This document shows positions 26,272-36,400 of a stretch of 41,035 nucleotides of DNA, piece by piece (within the stretch, counting starts at the first letter, position 1; each line of letters opens with the position of its first letter). Made by a program: the position numbers and the translations under genes. The stretch is from Verrucomicrobiota bacterium (GTDB lineage: Bacteria > Verrucomicrobiota > Verrucomicrobiia > JAWXBN01), in assembly GCA_034440155.1 (NCBI GenBank), contig JAWXBN010000097.1, positions 1-41,035 on the forward strand, in the 5' to 3' direction. Below the pieces are notes generated by a model, which saw only the letters and a program-made list of their open reading frames with translations, did not search any database and had not been told where the DNA came from.

Positions 26272-26985
26272 TTAAATGATCATCCGCGCAAATCGCTCGA
26301 TGATCCGGTTACTCTCTGGTGTCGGGACCACTGAGGCAAGGGCGGCATCGACATTCACCCCCTCTTCTTTCAGGGCCGCCGCATCCTCCTCGATATAAAG
26401 GCGCATGATGTCTTCGGTAAATTCTGGGTGGAACTGTACCCCCCAGACACGCGGGGCAAATTGCACGATATGATGGGGTTCAAATCCATTTGCCCCGAGC
26501 ACTTTTGCCCCGTCCGGTAAACGGAGGGCGGTTTGTGAATGGCTCGCATGGACTTTTATCTGGCGCGGAAACTGGCCAAAAAGCGGGTCTCCAGAAGCTT
26601 CAGGGGTGAACTCCACTGAGAAAGTACCCTCTTCCGTCCCACGGGGATGATACCCGACCTGTCCCCCGAGGGCATGGGTCAGTAACTGATGCCCGTAACA
26701 CACCCCGAGCACGGGCACGCCCCGGGCGATGACTCCCGGCAGCCACGACGCCATTTGCTCACTCCACGGCTCTTTGTCCGTGACCATACAATGGGCCCCG
26801 CTGATAATCACCGCACTGATACTCTCCGCTGGCGGGAGAGGATCCCCTTCATAGGCGGCACAAACCCGGGCGTGCCCGGCCAATGGACCTAAAGCATCCA
26901 GATACCATTTCTCCACGTCCCCGCAATTTGCTCGAATCCGTGGGAAAGTCGTCCCGGCCTTAATCATTAAAATCGGTTTCATCAT
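26272..26985 (-). CDS. Class I glutamine amidotransferase (GMP synthase-like)
   Basis: A 237-residue stand-alone GATase1 domain: catalytic Cys96 in LGVCYGHQLL, His186 and Glu188 in WGVQFHPEF. GAHCMVTDKEPW and GTEEGTFSVEF resemble GuaA-like amidotransferases that act without a fused synthetase. It would release ammonia from glutamine for an unknown partner, or hydrolyse gamma-glutamyl compounds as some of this group do. The start is MMKP with AAGGGGGTGA just before it. Two GCAAWTTGC copies (26456 encoding VQFA, and 26923 encoding ANC) lie in it; the latter is the only copy read in the third codon phase. Confidence 0.85.
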   Translation of the reverse strand: MMKPILMIKAGTTFPRIRANCGDVEKWYLDALGPLAGHARVCAAYEGDPLPPAESISAVIISGAHCMVTDKEPWSEQMASWLPGVIARGVPVLGVCYGHQLLTHALGGQVGYHPRGTEEGTFSVEFTPEASGDPLFGQFPRQIKVHASHSQTALRLPDGAKVLGANGFEPHHIVQFAPRVWGVQFHPEFTEDIMRLYIEEDAAALKEEGVNVDAALASVVPTPESNRIIERFARMII

Positions 26986-27239
26986 TCACCCCCTTGCAGC
27001 AGTCCAAATGCCAGAATCCCGTATAATTCAAAAGTATTAACCACTGTGATGGGCGAGCTTACAAGAGGATCAAAAATGAACATTCTCAAGGAAACACAAG
27101 GGAGAAAAATCACTCCCGCCCCGACACAATCATTATGACCACGCTCATGACCATCACTAACACAATCAACCTGATCCATTTTTGGTCAAGCGTTCTCTCC
27201 GTCGAACGTCAAAGTGAGGTGGAACGTTAGTCGTTATCA
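26986..27239. other. Gap without a supported gene
   Basis: A 254-base stretch between the amidotransferase and the DUF2283 gene. A 65-codon minus-strand frame (26982-27179) has two hydrophobic stretches but no recognised domain, no ribosome binding site that I can point to, and is not proposed. No hairpin or tRNA was found. Confidence 0.4.
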
Positions 27240-27473
27240 CTATCGCGTTGTTGGCTTTTTGACCGCTATTTCTTGAGAATTATCAATTTCTATAAAAGAT
27301 AACTCCTTGATCTTTGCTTGTGACTTCGCATGCTCAATTGTCATACTGACTAAATTTCCTTCAGCATCTAAATCTATATAAATATTGTCATTTACTTCTT
27401 TAGTTTCTGAAATCTGAAAATCGCTAAACTCAACAAGTGCTGTATCCGTGTCTGAAAAGGATTTTATTTTCAT
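27240..27473 (-). CDS. DUF2283 family protein
   Basis: A 77-residue protein matching the DUF2283 pattern: MKIKSFSDTDTALVEFSD, ETKEVNDNIYIDLDAEGNLVSMTIEHA. Members are small beta-rich proteins of unknown function, frequently encoded beside a DUF4258 partner in toxin-antitoxin-like pairs. No full DUF4258 gene precedes it here. A 16-codon frame (27470-27517, minus) ends on this gene's ATG with an overlapping stop, and may be the remains of a preceding coding sequence or just a leader. The 260 bases upstream to 27733 hold nothing else. Confidence 0.72.
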   Translation of the reverse strand: MKIKSFSDTDTALVEFSDFQISETKEVNDNIYIDLDAEGNLVSMTIEHAKSQAKIKELSFIEIDNSQEIAVKKPTTR

Positions 27474-27733
27474 TTTTTAGGCTCTTCGGGATTTTGAGTG
27501 GGTGAATTAAGGGTCATGAAGGATTTTTGCTCGGTGGATATCCTGCCATTTTGTGGATATTTCCACATGAGAAAAATTCCTTTACGACTTTTTAACTGCT
27601 GATATCAGCACTCCGTCCCCGCCAGATCGGGGGATGGCAGAGATAAGAAAAGATTACGACAAGATCATTACCGCCCCCTACACAAAAAAATCTGTGTGAA
27701 TCGGTGAAATCTGTGGATCATCGTGGCTCGGAC

Positions 27734-30439
27734 TCACGCCTTGGCGACGAGCTGGCGCAGGACGTAGGGGAGGATACCGCCGTGGCGGTAATACTCGACC
27801 TCGATGGGGGTGTCGATCCGGCATTTGACCGTGACATCCTCGCTCTTCCCGTCCTTGCGGATGATCCGGAGAATGAGTTCACTTTGTGGTTTGACATCAT
27901 TGGTCAGGCCGACGATGTCGAATTTCTCCGTACCATCGAGCCCGAGAGTCTGTGCAGAGACCCCGTCATGGAATTGCAAGGGGAGAACCCCCATCCCGAC
28001 GAGATTCGAGCGGTGGATACGTTCAAAGCTCTCTGCGACGACGGCTTTAACCCCGAGGAGGGCTGTGCCTTTGGCCGCCCAGTCGCGGGAGGAGCCGGTT
28101 CCGTACTCGTGCCCGGCAAAAATAATGAGTGGGGTTGTTTTCGATTGATAATGTTCCGCCGCATCATGGATAAAGACTTGTTCCCCTTCACCGTAGAGCT
28201 TCGTCACGCCACCTTCGATACCGGGAACCATGAGGTTTTTGATACGGACATTAGCAAAGGTGCCACGGGTCATGATCCGGTCATTACCCCGGCGTGAACC
28301 GTAGCTATTAAAGTCTTCGAAGGTGACCCCCTTTTCGATCAAGTGTTTACCAGCTGGGGAATTCTGCTTGATCGCACCAGCGGGTGAAATGTGGTCGGTC
28401 GTGACACTATCCCCGAAAATGCCGAGGGCGTGGGCCCCTTCGATCGGCGCAATTTGCCCGGGCTGGGTCTGGAACCCGATGAAAAAGGGAGGTTCCTGAA
28501 TGTAGGTACTCTTCTCGTCCCACTCAAAGACGTCTCCTACCGAGGACGGGATTTCGTTCCATTTCGGATTCTGGCTGACGAAATCGCTGTAAAGTTTACG
28601 GAAGACTTCCGGTTTCATGGCTGAATGCATGAGGTCGGCGACCTCCTTGATCGTGGGCCAGATATCTTTCAAATAAACGTCCTGTCCATTATTACCTTTC
28701 CCGATGGGGTCTTTGGACATGTCGATATCCACACGTCCGGCGAGGGCAAATGCCACCACCAAAGGAGGACTCATGAGGAAGTTTGATTTGATATTCTGGT
28801 GGACACGGGCCTCAAAATTACGGTTACCACTGAGGACCGAGGCCGCGACGAGGTCATTATCCACGACCACCTTTTCGATCGATGGGTCGAGGGGGCCGGA
28901 ATTCCCGATGCAGGTCGTGCAGCCGTAACCGACGAGGTTAAACCCAAGCTGGTCAAAGTAGGGCTGGAGCCCGGTCTGGGTCAGGTAATCGGTGACTACA
29001 CGTGACCCCGGTCCGAGGGAGGATTTGACTGCGGGATGGGGTTTTAACCCGGCCTCGACAGCTTTTTTCGCGACGAGACCGGCGGCGAGCATGACACTGG
29101 GATTTGAGGTATTTGTACAGCTCGTGATCGCGGCGATCAAGACACTGCCGTGCCCGATTTTGCCTTTACCGTGGCCATAACCATTCACTTCAGCGGATAC
29201 TGATTTGAAATTTTCCGCTTTGTGTCCGAATCCTCCATCAGCCACGGGCTTTGAGAATGCACTGACAAACTCTTCTTTGAGTCTGGGCAGCTCGATACGG
29301 TCTTGGGGACGTTTTGGTCCGGCGACAGAAGGCACGACTGTATCGAGATCGATTTCGATGACCTGACTGTAATCCACCTCGCCCTTTTCTGGGATACCAA
29401 AGAGTCCTTGGGCCTTATAATAATTTGTATAATCGGTCAGGTGCATTTCCTCGCGTCCGGTGGCGCGGAGGTAATTCACACATTCCTCATCAACGGGGAA
29501 GAATCCCATGGTCGCCCCGTATTCAGGAGCCATATTCGCAATCGTCGCACGATCCACGACGGGTAAGGCCTTCGCACCGGGCCCGAAAAACTCCACAAAT
29601 TTGCCGACGACTTTTGTCTTCCGTAAAAGCTGGGTGACGGTCAGGGCTAGATCAGTAGCTGTGACACCCTCGCGCAATTTGCCCGTGAGATGGACACCGA
29701 CCACGTCAGGGGTCAGGAAATAAACCGGTTGCCCGAGCATTCCCGCCTCAGCCTCGATCCCGCCCACGCCCCAGCCGACAATGCCCAGACCATTAATCAT
29801 GGTCGTGTGTGAATCGGTCCCGACGAGGGTGTCCGGATAAAAGACCCCGTCTTTTTCGAGGATGCCTTTGGCGAGGTATTCGAGATTTACCTGATGCACG
29901 ATCCCGATACCGGGGGGCACGACCTTAAAGGTTTCAAAAGCTTGCATGCCCCACTTGAGGAATTCATAACGTTCGCGGTTACGTTTAAATTCCAGGTCGA
30001 GATTCTTTTCGTATGAATCCTTGTCCCCGGCGAAATCCACCTGCACCGAGTGGTCCACGACCAGATCGACAGGAACGAGGGGCTCGACCACCTTTGCATT
30101 CTTTCCCATGCGAGAAATGGCCGAACGCATCGCTGCTAGATCGACCAAGAGTGGCACCCCGGTAAAATCCTGGAGGACGATCCTTGCCACGACAAAAGGA
30201 ATTTCATTCACGCGGGATTCGATAGGTTTCCATGCGGCGAGATTTTTGACATCCTGCTCGGAGATTTTTAGCCCGTCACAATTCCGGAGCACGGACTCCA
30301 AGACGATCCGGATGGATACAGGCAAACGGGAGATTTTACCGAATCCTTTGGATTCGAGTTCTGCCAGCGAATAAAAGTTCCCCTTTTTGCCGTTGCTGAG
30401 GTCAAAGGTTTTCCGAGAGAAATCAAGTGGGTTAGCCAT
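27734..30439 (-). CDS. acnA: Aconitate hydratase A
   Basis: Monomeric aconitase of the AcnA type, 901 residues from the ATG at 30439. It interconverts citrate and isocitrate in the TCA cycle with a 4Fe-4S cluster. [27 protein letters not shown] (first cluster Cys) and [12 protein letters not shown] (other two cysteines) are present. The C-terminal swivel domain has [28 protein letters not shown] and [14 protein letters not shown]. The frame is open to 30499, but [14 protein letters not shown] is the family-like start. An iron-binding RNA-regulatory role, as in other AcnA, is possible and unproven here. Two GCAAWTTGC copies lie in it (28449 encoding GQIAP, 29674 encoding GKLRE). No other TCA gene is adjacent. 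Confidence 0.97.
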   Translation of the reverse strand: MANPLDFSRKTFDLSNGKKGNFYSLAELESKGFGKISRLPVSIRIVLESVLRNCDGLKISEQDVKNLAAWKPIESRVNEIPFVVARIVLQDFTGVPLLVDLAAMRSAISRMGKNAKVVEPLVPVDLVVDHSVQVDFAGDKDSYEKNLDLEFKRNRERYEFLKWGMQAFETFKVVPPGIGIVHQVNLEYLAKGILEKDGVFYPDTLVGTDSHTTMINGLGIVGWGVGGIEAEAGMLGQPVYFLTPDVVGVHLTGKLREGVTATDLALTVTQLLRKTKVVGKFVEFFGPGAKALPVVDRATIANMAPEYGATMGFFPVDEECVNYLRATGREEMHLTDYTNYYKAQGLFGIPEKGEVDYSQVIEIDLDTVVPSVAGPKRPQDRIELPRLKEEFVSAFSKPVADGGFGHKAENFKSVSAEVNGYGHGKGKIGHGSVLIAAITSCTNTSNPSVMLAAGLVAKKAVEAGLKPHPAVKSSLGPGSRVVTDYLTQTGLQPYFDQLGFNLVGYGCTTCIGNSGPLDPSIEKVVVDNDLVAASVLSGNRNFEARVHQNIKSNFLMSPPLVVAFALAGRVDIDMSKDPIGKGNNGQDVYLKDIWPTIKEVADLMHSAMKPEVFRKLYSDFVSQNPKWNEIPSSVGDVFEWDEKSTYIQEPPFFIGFQTQPGQIAPIEGAHALGIFGDSVTTDHISPAGAIKQNSPAGKHLIEKGVTFEDFNSYGSRRGNDRIMTRGTFANVRIKNLMVPGIEGGVTKLYGEGEQVFIHDAAEHYQSKTTPLIIFAGHEYGTGSSRDWAAKGTALLGVKAVVAESFERIHRSNLVGMGVLPLQFHDGVSAQTLGLDGTEKFDIVGLTNDVKPQSELILRIIRKDGKSEDVTVKCRIDTPIEVEYYRHGGILPYVLRQLVAKA

Positions 30440-30564
30440 AGGTTTTATCAAGTTAATATGTGAGTGTGACAAAATGGCTAAAAATACCCGTCTCTTCAAA
30501 TAAAAAAACGGGGTTCAGCTAAAAAAACAGGAAGTATCTACCTGAAAATCTCTTTTAAAGCCGC

Positions 30565-31695
30565 TTAATCGGTCTTTCCATCAGCCCAGGCACGGACAAA
30601 TCCGACTAATTCCGCGCAACTTGCACTGCGGGCTTGGCGCACAAAAAATCCGGAGGTGGCATTCCCCATGGTCAGACGGGATACAGGATCGAGCCCGAGG
30701 AGCTGGGCGCAGCAGTAACCGGCATTAAAGCGATCCCCTGCCCCCGTACTTTTCTTTGGATTCGCACAATACGGACCGTCAGCAGAATACTGGCCTGTAT
30801 TATCCGCCATCGCCGCAAATTTCACACAATGGGTGACCACCTCAGATATACCGAGACTCTCCCGGATCTGCGCGGCTTGGGCGGCGACAGCCTCGGGGTT
30901 ATTTTCGGCGCTGGGCAGGCCAAGCAAGCCGGCGACAATATTTCCTTCATTCCCATTCACTCCGAGGATCGTGCGTCCATATTTCTCAAAATCCTTCAGG
31001 GCCACTAACATCTCGGCGATATCCTCTTTGGCGCGGCTACTGGGATCGACTAAGTCGAGGAATATCCACGGGCGTTGGGTTAACTTACGATAAACCTCCT
31101 GCTGCAATTTACGCCAGACAGCCGTCATGTGAGGATAAAGTGTCCAGTTCGTCATCGCGATCAAACCCGCTTTTTTACATTCCGCCTCGAAAACACCGTC
31201 TGCAAGCACCTGATCGATCAATGCCCCGTCGAGCTCGGCGAGCTGGGTGACGGCACTGAGCATGACTTTGCCGTCTTGGAATTCAAAGGCCAGAGTGCGC
31301 CCATAAGATTTCCCCCATGACACACACATTTTGCAGCGGGCGGCAAAGTCATCAAAAGCCGGATGCCGGGGATTCCCCAGTGTCGCAAAGTTATGCAGAG
31401 GTACTCCTAAGCTGATCAGCCCGTCCCCGAGATTAACCGAACATCCGCCCGGGTCATTACGGTGGATCACGATCTCACGCAGACTCGAACGCCCCGCAGC
31501 GGCTTTGATCATGGAGCCAAACGTATCGATGTCCTTAACATGGGTCCAGTCGGCATGACCTTTGCGTTCATGCACCACATTGATCATTTCATCGACGAAC
31601 CCGTCAAAACCGCTGACCACATGGAAGTTTTTGATTTTTTCCGCATTTTGTCCAAGAGTGGCGGCGAGGGAGTAGAGGATATCTTTCTGGCTCAT
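30565..31695 (-). CDS. PfkB-family carbohydrate kinase
   Basis: A 376-residue ribokinase/PfkB-fold protein. SGFDGFVDEM (28-37) and NDPGGCSVNLGDGLISLGV (80-98) match the substrate-side strands. STGAGDRFNAGY (316-327) contains the catalytic Asp321 in the GAGDxFxAGY signature. It would phosphorylate a sugar or nucleoside, but the substrate cannot be named from the sequence; the family spans ribose, fructose, adenosine and 2-keto-3-deoxygluconate kinases. It is longer than usual (300-330), with extra sequence near residues 45-75. No sugar-uptake or aldolase gene lies nearby. A GCAACTTGC variant of the repeated word lies near its 3' end (30616). Confidence 0.8.
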   Translation of the reverse strand: MSQKDILYSLAATLGQNAEKIKNFHVVSGFDGFVDEMINVVHERKGHADWTHVKDIDTFGSMIKAAAGRSSLREIVIHRNDPGGCSVNLGDGLISLGVPLHNFATLGNPRHPAFDDFAARCKMCVSWGKSYGRTLAFEFQDGKVMLSAVTQLAELDGALIDQVLADGVFEAECKKAGLIAMTNWTLYPHMTAVWRKLQQEVYRKLTQRPWIFLDLVDPSSRAKEDIAEMLVALKDFEKYGRTILGVNGNEGNIVAGLLGLPSAENNPEAVAAQAAQIRESLGISEVVTHCVKFAAMADNTGQYSADGPYCANPKKSTGAGDRFNAGYCCAQLLGLDPVSRLTMGNATSGFFVRQARSASCAELVGFVRAWADGKTD

Positions 31696-31779
31696 ATAAA
31701 TAAGTGGTTAGTGCTTCTTTTCCTTTCAAGAAACACCCAGAATAAACACCCTTAGAGTCCTGTCACGGAAAAAACGCTC

Positions 31780-32283
31780 CTATGAAGGATGAAACCGGAG
31801 GGTGCTCCCGTGAATCACCATATTATCCATCTTGTGGTAACACGAAAGCTCGAGTTCTTTGATTTCTCTGAGTCGAGTCGCTATACTAAGGGCTTTTTCA
31901 AATCCCATTTTCCTTACTGAAAAACATTTGGAAATATATTTTCCCGATATATCACGCCAGCGCGCGATTACCCCGGTTATTTCGACACTGTCATCATGCA
32001 CTCTTTTGACAAAACCCACACCGACCTTGCCGGTTTTATTCCGCTTATTTTTGCTGAGGCTATACGGGCGGGGGGAAGGAGGCCCCGCTTTCTCTAATAG
32101 ATAGTCACGCCAAATCGTCGCTGCCTTCAGTGACAAAGCCTCACCTCCAAATGTACGGTGTGAAAAGCTTTTGCGGTAAATAATTTCTGATCTTTGGATC
32201 CTGACTTCAAACCTGCTGTGACGGTCGCAAATGAATTTTGTTTCGCTGTTTCTTGTGAATTCTAGATGAATTGGTTGAACCAT
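31780..32283 (-). CDS. Putative AP2-like DNA-binding domain protein, two tandem units
   Basis: A 167-residue protein with two similar stretches. The first is SRFEVRIQRSEIIYRKSFSHRTFGG followed by ALSLKAATIWRDYL (residues 23-62). The second is VGVGFVKRVHDDSVEI, then KCFSVRKMGFEKALSIATRLREIKEL (about 88-143). Both have the basic-aromatic strand, the FS turn and the A..A..R helix of AP2-type domains, which occur in plants and in bacterial homing-endonuclease-like proteins. DNA binding is therefore a reasonable guess, but I cannot confirm the fold. GGAGGAAAT just before the ATG is a strong ribosome binding site. It stands alone, with a large decayed region upstream. Confidence 0.55.
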   Translation of the reverse strand: MVQPIHLEFTRNSETKFICDRHSRFEVRIQRSEIIYRKSFSHRTFGGEALSLKAATIWRDYLLEKAGPPSPRPYSLSKNKRNKTGKVGVGFVKRVHDDSVEITGVIARWRDISGKYISKCFSVRKMGFEKALSIATRLREIKELELSCYHKMDNMVIHGSTLRFHPS

Positions 32284-32458
32284 ATTTCCTCCGTTAGAAA
32301 CACGCTAACTTAAAAAATATATTGACGAAAGAAGTCTTCTACAAACGGTAGTAAATATTCTTTAAACGGTGTTCTTAGCAATTATTACCTATTTCAAAAG
32401 AAGAACTTATGATCGTAAATAGACTAAATAAGCAGGGGAAAACCTGATTAATAGATAA
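32284..32458. other. Non-coding gap
   Basis: 175 AT-rich bases between the AP2-like gene and the decayed sigma locus. No gene, hairpin or repeat that I can support. Confidence 0.4.
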
Positions 32459-32704
32459 TTAATTGACACCGACTTCCCAAACGAGGTCACCGTCCATTTG
32501 ATCTTTGTCCTGTCCCCTCACTCCCCCGTCATCTTTCAGGTTTAGGCTGACGGAATAAAGGCGGTATGATAGGGCACTGATCCGCTCGTAACGCCGGGGG
32601 TTCCCGTCGATTCTATCCGTAGGCACATTGAGCGCATACTCTGGGACAAGTTGCTCTAACTCCTCGGGGTAAGTTTTATTTTTCAGGTAATAGCGGTATT
32701 GCCC
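32459..32704 (-). pseudogene. Tail of an unrelated protein joined to the sigma remnant
   Basis: An open minus-strand frame of about 81 codons ends at a TAA (32459-32461) but has no start. It reads QYRYYLKNKTYPEELEQL, VPEYALNVPTDRIDGNPRRY, then YRLYSVSLNLKDDGG and DLVWEV. I recognise this layout (YP..L..LVPEYL..VP.D...G.P.RY, ..YSVG.N..DDGG) from the C-termini of hypothetical proteins common in Verrucomicrobia and Planctomycetes. Its upstream end abuts, in another frame, the sigma region 4 remnant. It is either the product of a fusion by deletion or an old C-terminal part of a different gene. Confidence 0.6.
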
Positions 32705-33131
32705 GAGATTCCTAAAACCACCGCAATCTGCGCGAAAGTCATTTCCTGCCAGAGCTACAGCTCCACCACGGCCCTCTGGTCTTCGGGGTGATGTCGTCCA
32801 AAGGCCCCGGAGAGTACATGGCGCAGCAGATCGGTATCGGCCTGTCCGGATTCCTCAAAATAAGAAGGCCTCCCAAGCCTCATGTCGTGCCGTGCGCGAA
32901 CCCCGACGCCGGCACAGGTCCATGGCTTTATTATGCGCGAGCCGGAGGAGAAAAAAAAGCCGCTTCGTCATCCGCACCGTCGAGCAAATCGCCTTTGCGT
33001 GCGAGCTTAAGGAAAACCTGCGGGAGGACATCCTTTGTATCGCCCTCATTCCGTAGAAAACCCGTCAGGAAGGAATAAAGCCTCTGGCTATGCCTCTCGT
33101 AAAGCGCTTCAAGTGTCCGGATTTCCGCCAT
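32701..33131 (-). pseudogene. Decayed ECF sigma factor gene
   Basis: From the ATG at 33131 the protein starts MAEIRTLEALYERHSQRL, then FLTGFLRNEGDTKDVLPQVFLKLA, clearly ECF sigma region 2. The frame is lost at a T8 run (minus strand, 32951-32958). The next frame gives FFLLRLAHNKAMDLCRRRGSR, the expected continuation. A second shift near TTATTTTGAGG restores EESGQADTDLLRHVLSGAFG, then PEDQRAVVEL, an in-frame TAG, then LWQEMTFAQIAVVLGIS, which is region 4. The gene stops short of the final helix and runs into another protein's tail. Two shifts plus a stop plus truncation make this a genuine pseudogene, not an assembly error. Confidence 0.85.
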
Positions 33132-33442
33132 CTTCGACCAAAGGACGTTCTACCCCTTCCTCTTTGTCTAAGCAATTTGCTTTTTTCTCTCGAAAAATCC
33201 CCCCCTGAATTCCTTATACTGCGAAGCATTTGATAAAAACGGATGAATTCCTCCCGTCTTACCGTGTCCTTTAAAGACCTAAAAATAAACAATTTGCATC
33301 ATATTTACCTATTTTTAATGAATAAGTCTGAAGGGATTTTATGTGGTATTTTACCCCTCATATTGCGTCAGAATGGAAGAATACCACTATTAGTTGTGTA
33401 TTTTTCTTGAAATCCTTATTCGGAGCACTAGGCTTCGCACCC
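33132..33442. other. Intergenic region before smc
   Basis: 311 bases without a supported gene. A GCAAWTTGC copy sits at 33172-33180 within AGCAATTTGCT, followed by a T run. The frame to smc is open from 33341 but the first 34 codons do not match SMC. No promoter can be defended. Confidence 0.45.
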
Positions 33443-36400
33443 ATGTATCTCAAGACCCTTTCGATTCAAGGATTTAAAAGTTTTGCCGACAAAACCGATT
33501 TGCATTTCCCCTCGGGAGTCACCGCGATCGTAGGACCAAATGGTTGCGGAAAAAGTAACGTTCTCGACTCGCTCCGTTGGGTTTTGGGTGAACAATCCGC
33601 CAAGGCCCTGCGCGGTTCATCTATGCAAGATGTCATTTTTAATGGAACAGACACCCGTAAACCCCTCGGGATGGCCGAGGTCGCGCTCACCTTTTCGGAT
33701 TGTGGGGATGAACTCGGTCTCGAGTATAACGAGGTCACCATCTGCCGCCGCGTGTACCGTGACGGTGCCAGCGAATACGAGATTAATAAAGTCCCTTCCC
33801 GGCTCAAAGATATCCAGCAGCTCTTTATGGATACGGGTGTCGGCCGCAGTGCTTACTCGATCATGGAGCAAGGAAAGATCGATAAAATCCTCTCCGCCAA
33901 ACCCGAGGACCGCCGCGAGGTCTTTGAAGAAGCCGCCGGGATCACCCGTTACAAATCCCAGAAAAAAGAAGCCCTGCGTAGGCTCGAGTACACCGAGGCC
34001 AATCTCCTGCGCCTCACCGATATCGTGAAGGAAGTCCGCCGCCAGATCGGCTCCCTCCAACGCCAAGCCGGTAAAGCCCGCCGTTATAAAGAAATCATCG
34101 AGAAACTCCGCGTGGCCGAGACACGCCTCGCCCGCCTGCGTTATGAGAAACTCTCCCTCGAGATTAATGAATTTGAAAGCAGCGCCCAATCAATCAAATC
34201 CGATTTCGAACAGCTCTCGCTCACCTTAGAAACTCAGGAAACCCAAGTCTCCGACCACCGATCAGAGCTCGACCTCATCGAGCAACGTGCCACCGAGGCC
34301 CGCCAACAACACTCCGACCTCCGCCACCAGATCGACCAGGCCCGTTCCATCGTCCGGGTCAATGCAGAACGTATCTCCGAGGCCGAGAGTTTAATCGAGC
34401 AATACCGCATCGACATATCTGGTAATGAAGAAAAAATCAACATTCAGGAGTCTTCCCTGATTGAAATCCAAGGCCAGCTCGGTGAATGCCTCAGCCAGCT
34501 GACCCATGCCACTGAAACCCTCCGCGCTCAGGAATCCCGCGTCGAGGAAATCGCCCGTGGTGTCCGGAGTAAAATCGCCGAACAAGACACCCTCCGCCGC
34601 GAAATCCAGGAAATCGAAAAGACCACGGCGAATCTCCAAGCCCAAGCCACAGCCCTCGATAACCAATTCCACGCCCTAGAAGTCCGCCGTGACAGTCTCA
34701 CCAGTGAAAGTGCGCGCCTCGAGGAGGCCAAAGCCTCTTCTGAAATCCGTTTATCCGAGCAACAGGCCTCACGCGCTTCTTCCCAACAAAATGTCGAAAC
34801 TCTCGCCGCGCTCATTTCCGAAACCGAAGCCGAGATGGCCTCGAAACAAAGTGCCTGGCAGGACACCACCCAAAAGCTCAATGACGCCCGCAAATTGCTC
34901 GCCGATTATCAGGGCCGCATGGACATGCTCGCGCAACTTGCGCAGGAGCTCGAAGGGTACTCCACCGGCACCCAAAGTGTCCTGAAAGGCACCGCCCTCC
35001 AGGAAGCCACTAGCTCTCTGTGTGGCACCGTCGCCGATCATATCAAGGTCGCCCCGGATTTCATCAAAGCCGTGGAATCCAGCCTCGACACCCATCTCCA
35101 AACGATCCTCGTCCGGGGAGCCGCGATTTCCGGACGGATCATCGAGGCCCTCAAAAATCAAAAGCTCGGCCTTGCCACTCTCAAAGTCCTCGACTTGCCT
35201 GATTCCGTTATTTCTACCTGCGCCCTGCCCGAAGGCGGCATTTGTTGGCTCAATGATAAAATCCAGATGGATGACGAGGTCACCCCGTTCCTGCGCTCGC
35301 TCCTCGGCCACACGGTGCTGGTCGCTGACATCGACTCAGCCTTGCGCTTACGCGCGGCTCATGCCGCACTCGACTTTGTCACACTCAGTGGTGAAACCGT
35401 CAGCCGTCTCGGAGTCATTCGTGGGGGTGAGACCGGTGAGGTCGCCAGCACGATCCTCACCCGCAAAGCCTTGCAGGAAGAGCTCAATACCAAAATCCTC
35501 GAGGTCGATTCCCGTGCCGCGCAATTTGCGCTGGAGTCCGAGTCCCTCGCTGAACAACGCAAAACCCTAGGTGAGGAGGTCTCCGGCTTGCGAGGTGAGC
35601 TCCGTACAGCCGAAAACGATCTCCTGACCAAAACCAACGATATCCGTCATAACACCCGTGAAATCGAGGAACACGGCCGCCGCCTCGAGCAAATGGCGGC
35701 AGAAGTCCAGAGTTGCTCAGAGAAAACCGCCCAACTCGCCGCGCGCAAAGAGCAAATCTCCCACGATGTCGAGGCAGCCAGGGTGCGTGAATCTGAAAAG
35801 AAAAATGAATTTGAACGTGCCCAGGCCGAGCTCTCCGCCCTCAGCGAGGAAGAGTCCACCGCACGGGCAGAGCTGATGGAAAACAAAGTCACCCACGCGA
35901 CCATCCAGCAAAGAAAACAATCCTTAGAAACCCAAGAAGCCCCGATTCGCGCCCGTGTCATCGAGCTGAATGAAGCCATCACCAACCGCCAGAGTGATAT
36001 CGGAAAATTTAATGACCGCGTCACCTCCCTGCGCCTCCAAAGTGATGAGGCCGAAAACGGCCTCGGTGCCGCTGATGAGGAAATCCGCGCGATCCAGTCC
36101 CGGATCGATGAGCTCGGCACACACAAACTCGCTGTCCTCCAAAAAATCGAGGCTGCGGATAATGAACTCAAGGGAAAACGCCGCCTGCAATACGAACTCC
36201 AGACCAAACGCGGGAGCATGGACGTGCAAATCGCTCAGAAACGCATGATACTGAATACCCTGAGCGAATCGATCACCAAAAAATACCAAGTCAAAATCGA
36301 GGAAATCCAGCTCGAGATGCAGATTATCGGGGAAGAAATTCCTTCATCCATGGATGATCTCCAACCTTTTGTCGATGATCTCCAAGCCAAGATCGACGAT

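Noticed and set aside
26982-27179. 65-codon frame upstream of the amidotransferase
   Set aside because: No domain, no convincing ribosome binding site; kept as gap.
27704-28297. 197-codon plus-strand frame at the end of acnA
   Set aside because: Complementary to the conserved aconitase C-terminal domain; no ribosome binding site or domain.
35647-36219. 190-codon minus-strand frame inside smc
   Set aside because: Antisense to the SMC coiled coil; the Ser/Arg-rich translation is what a coiled-coil shadow gives.
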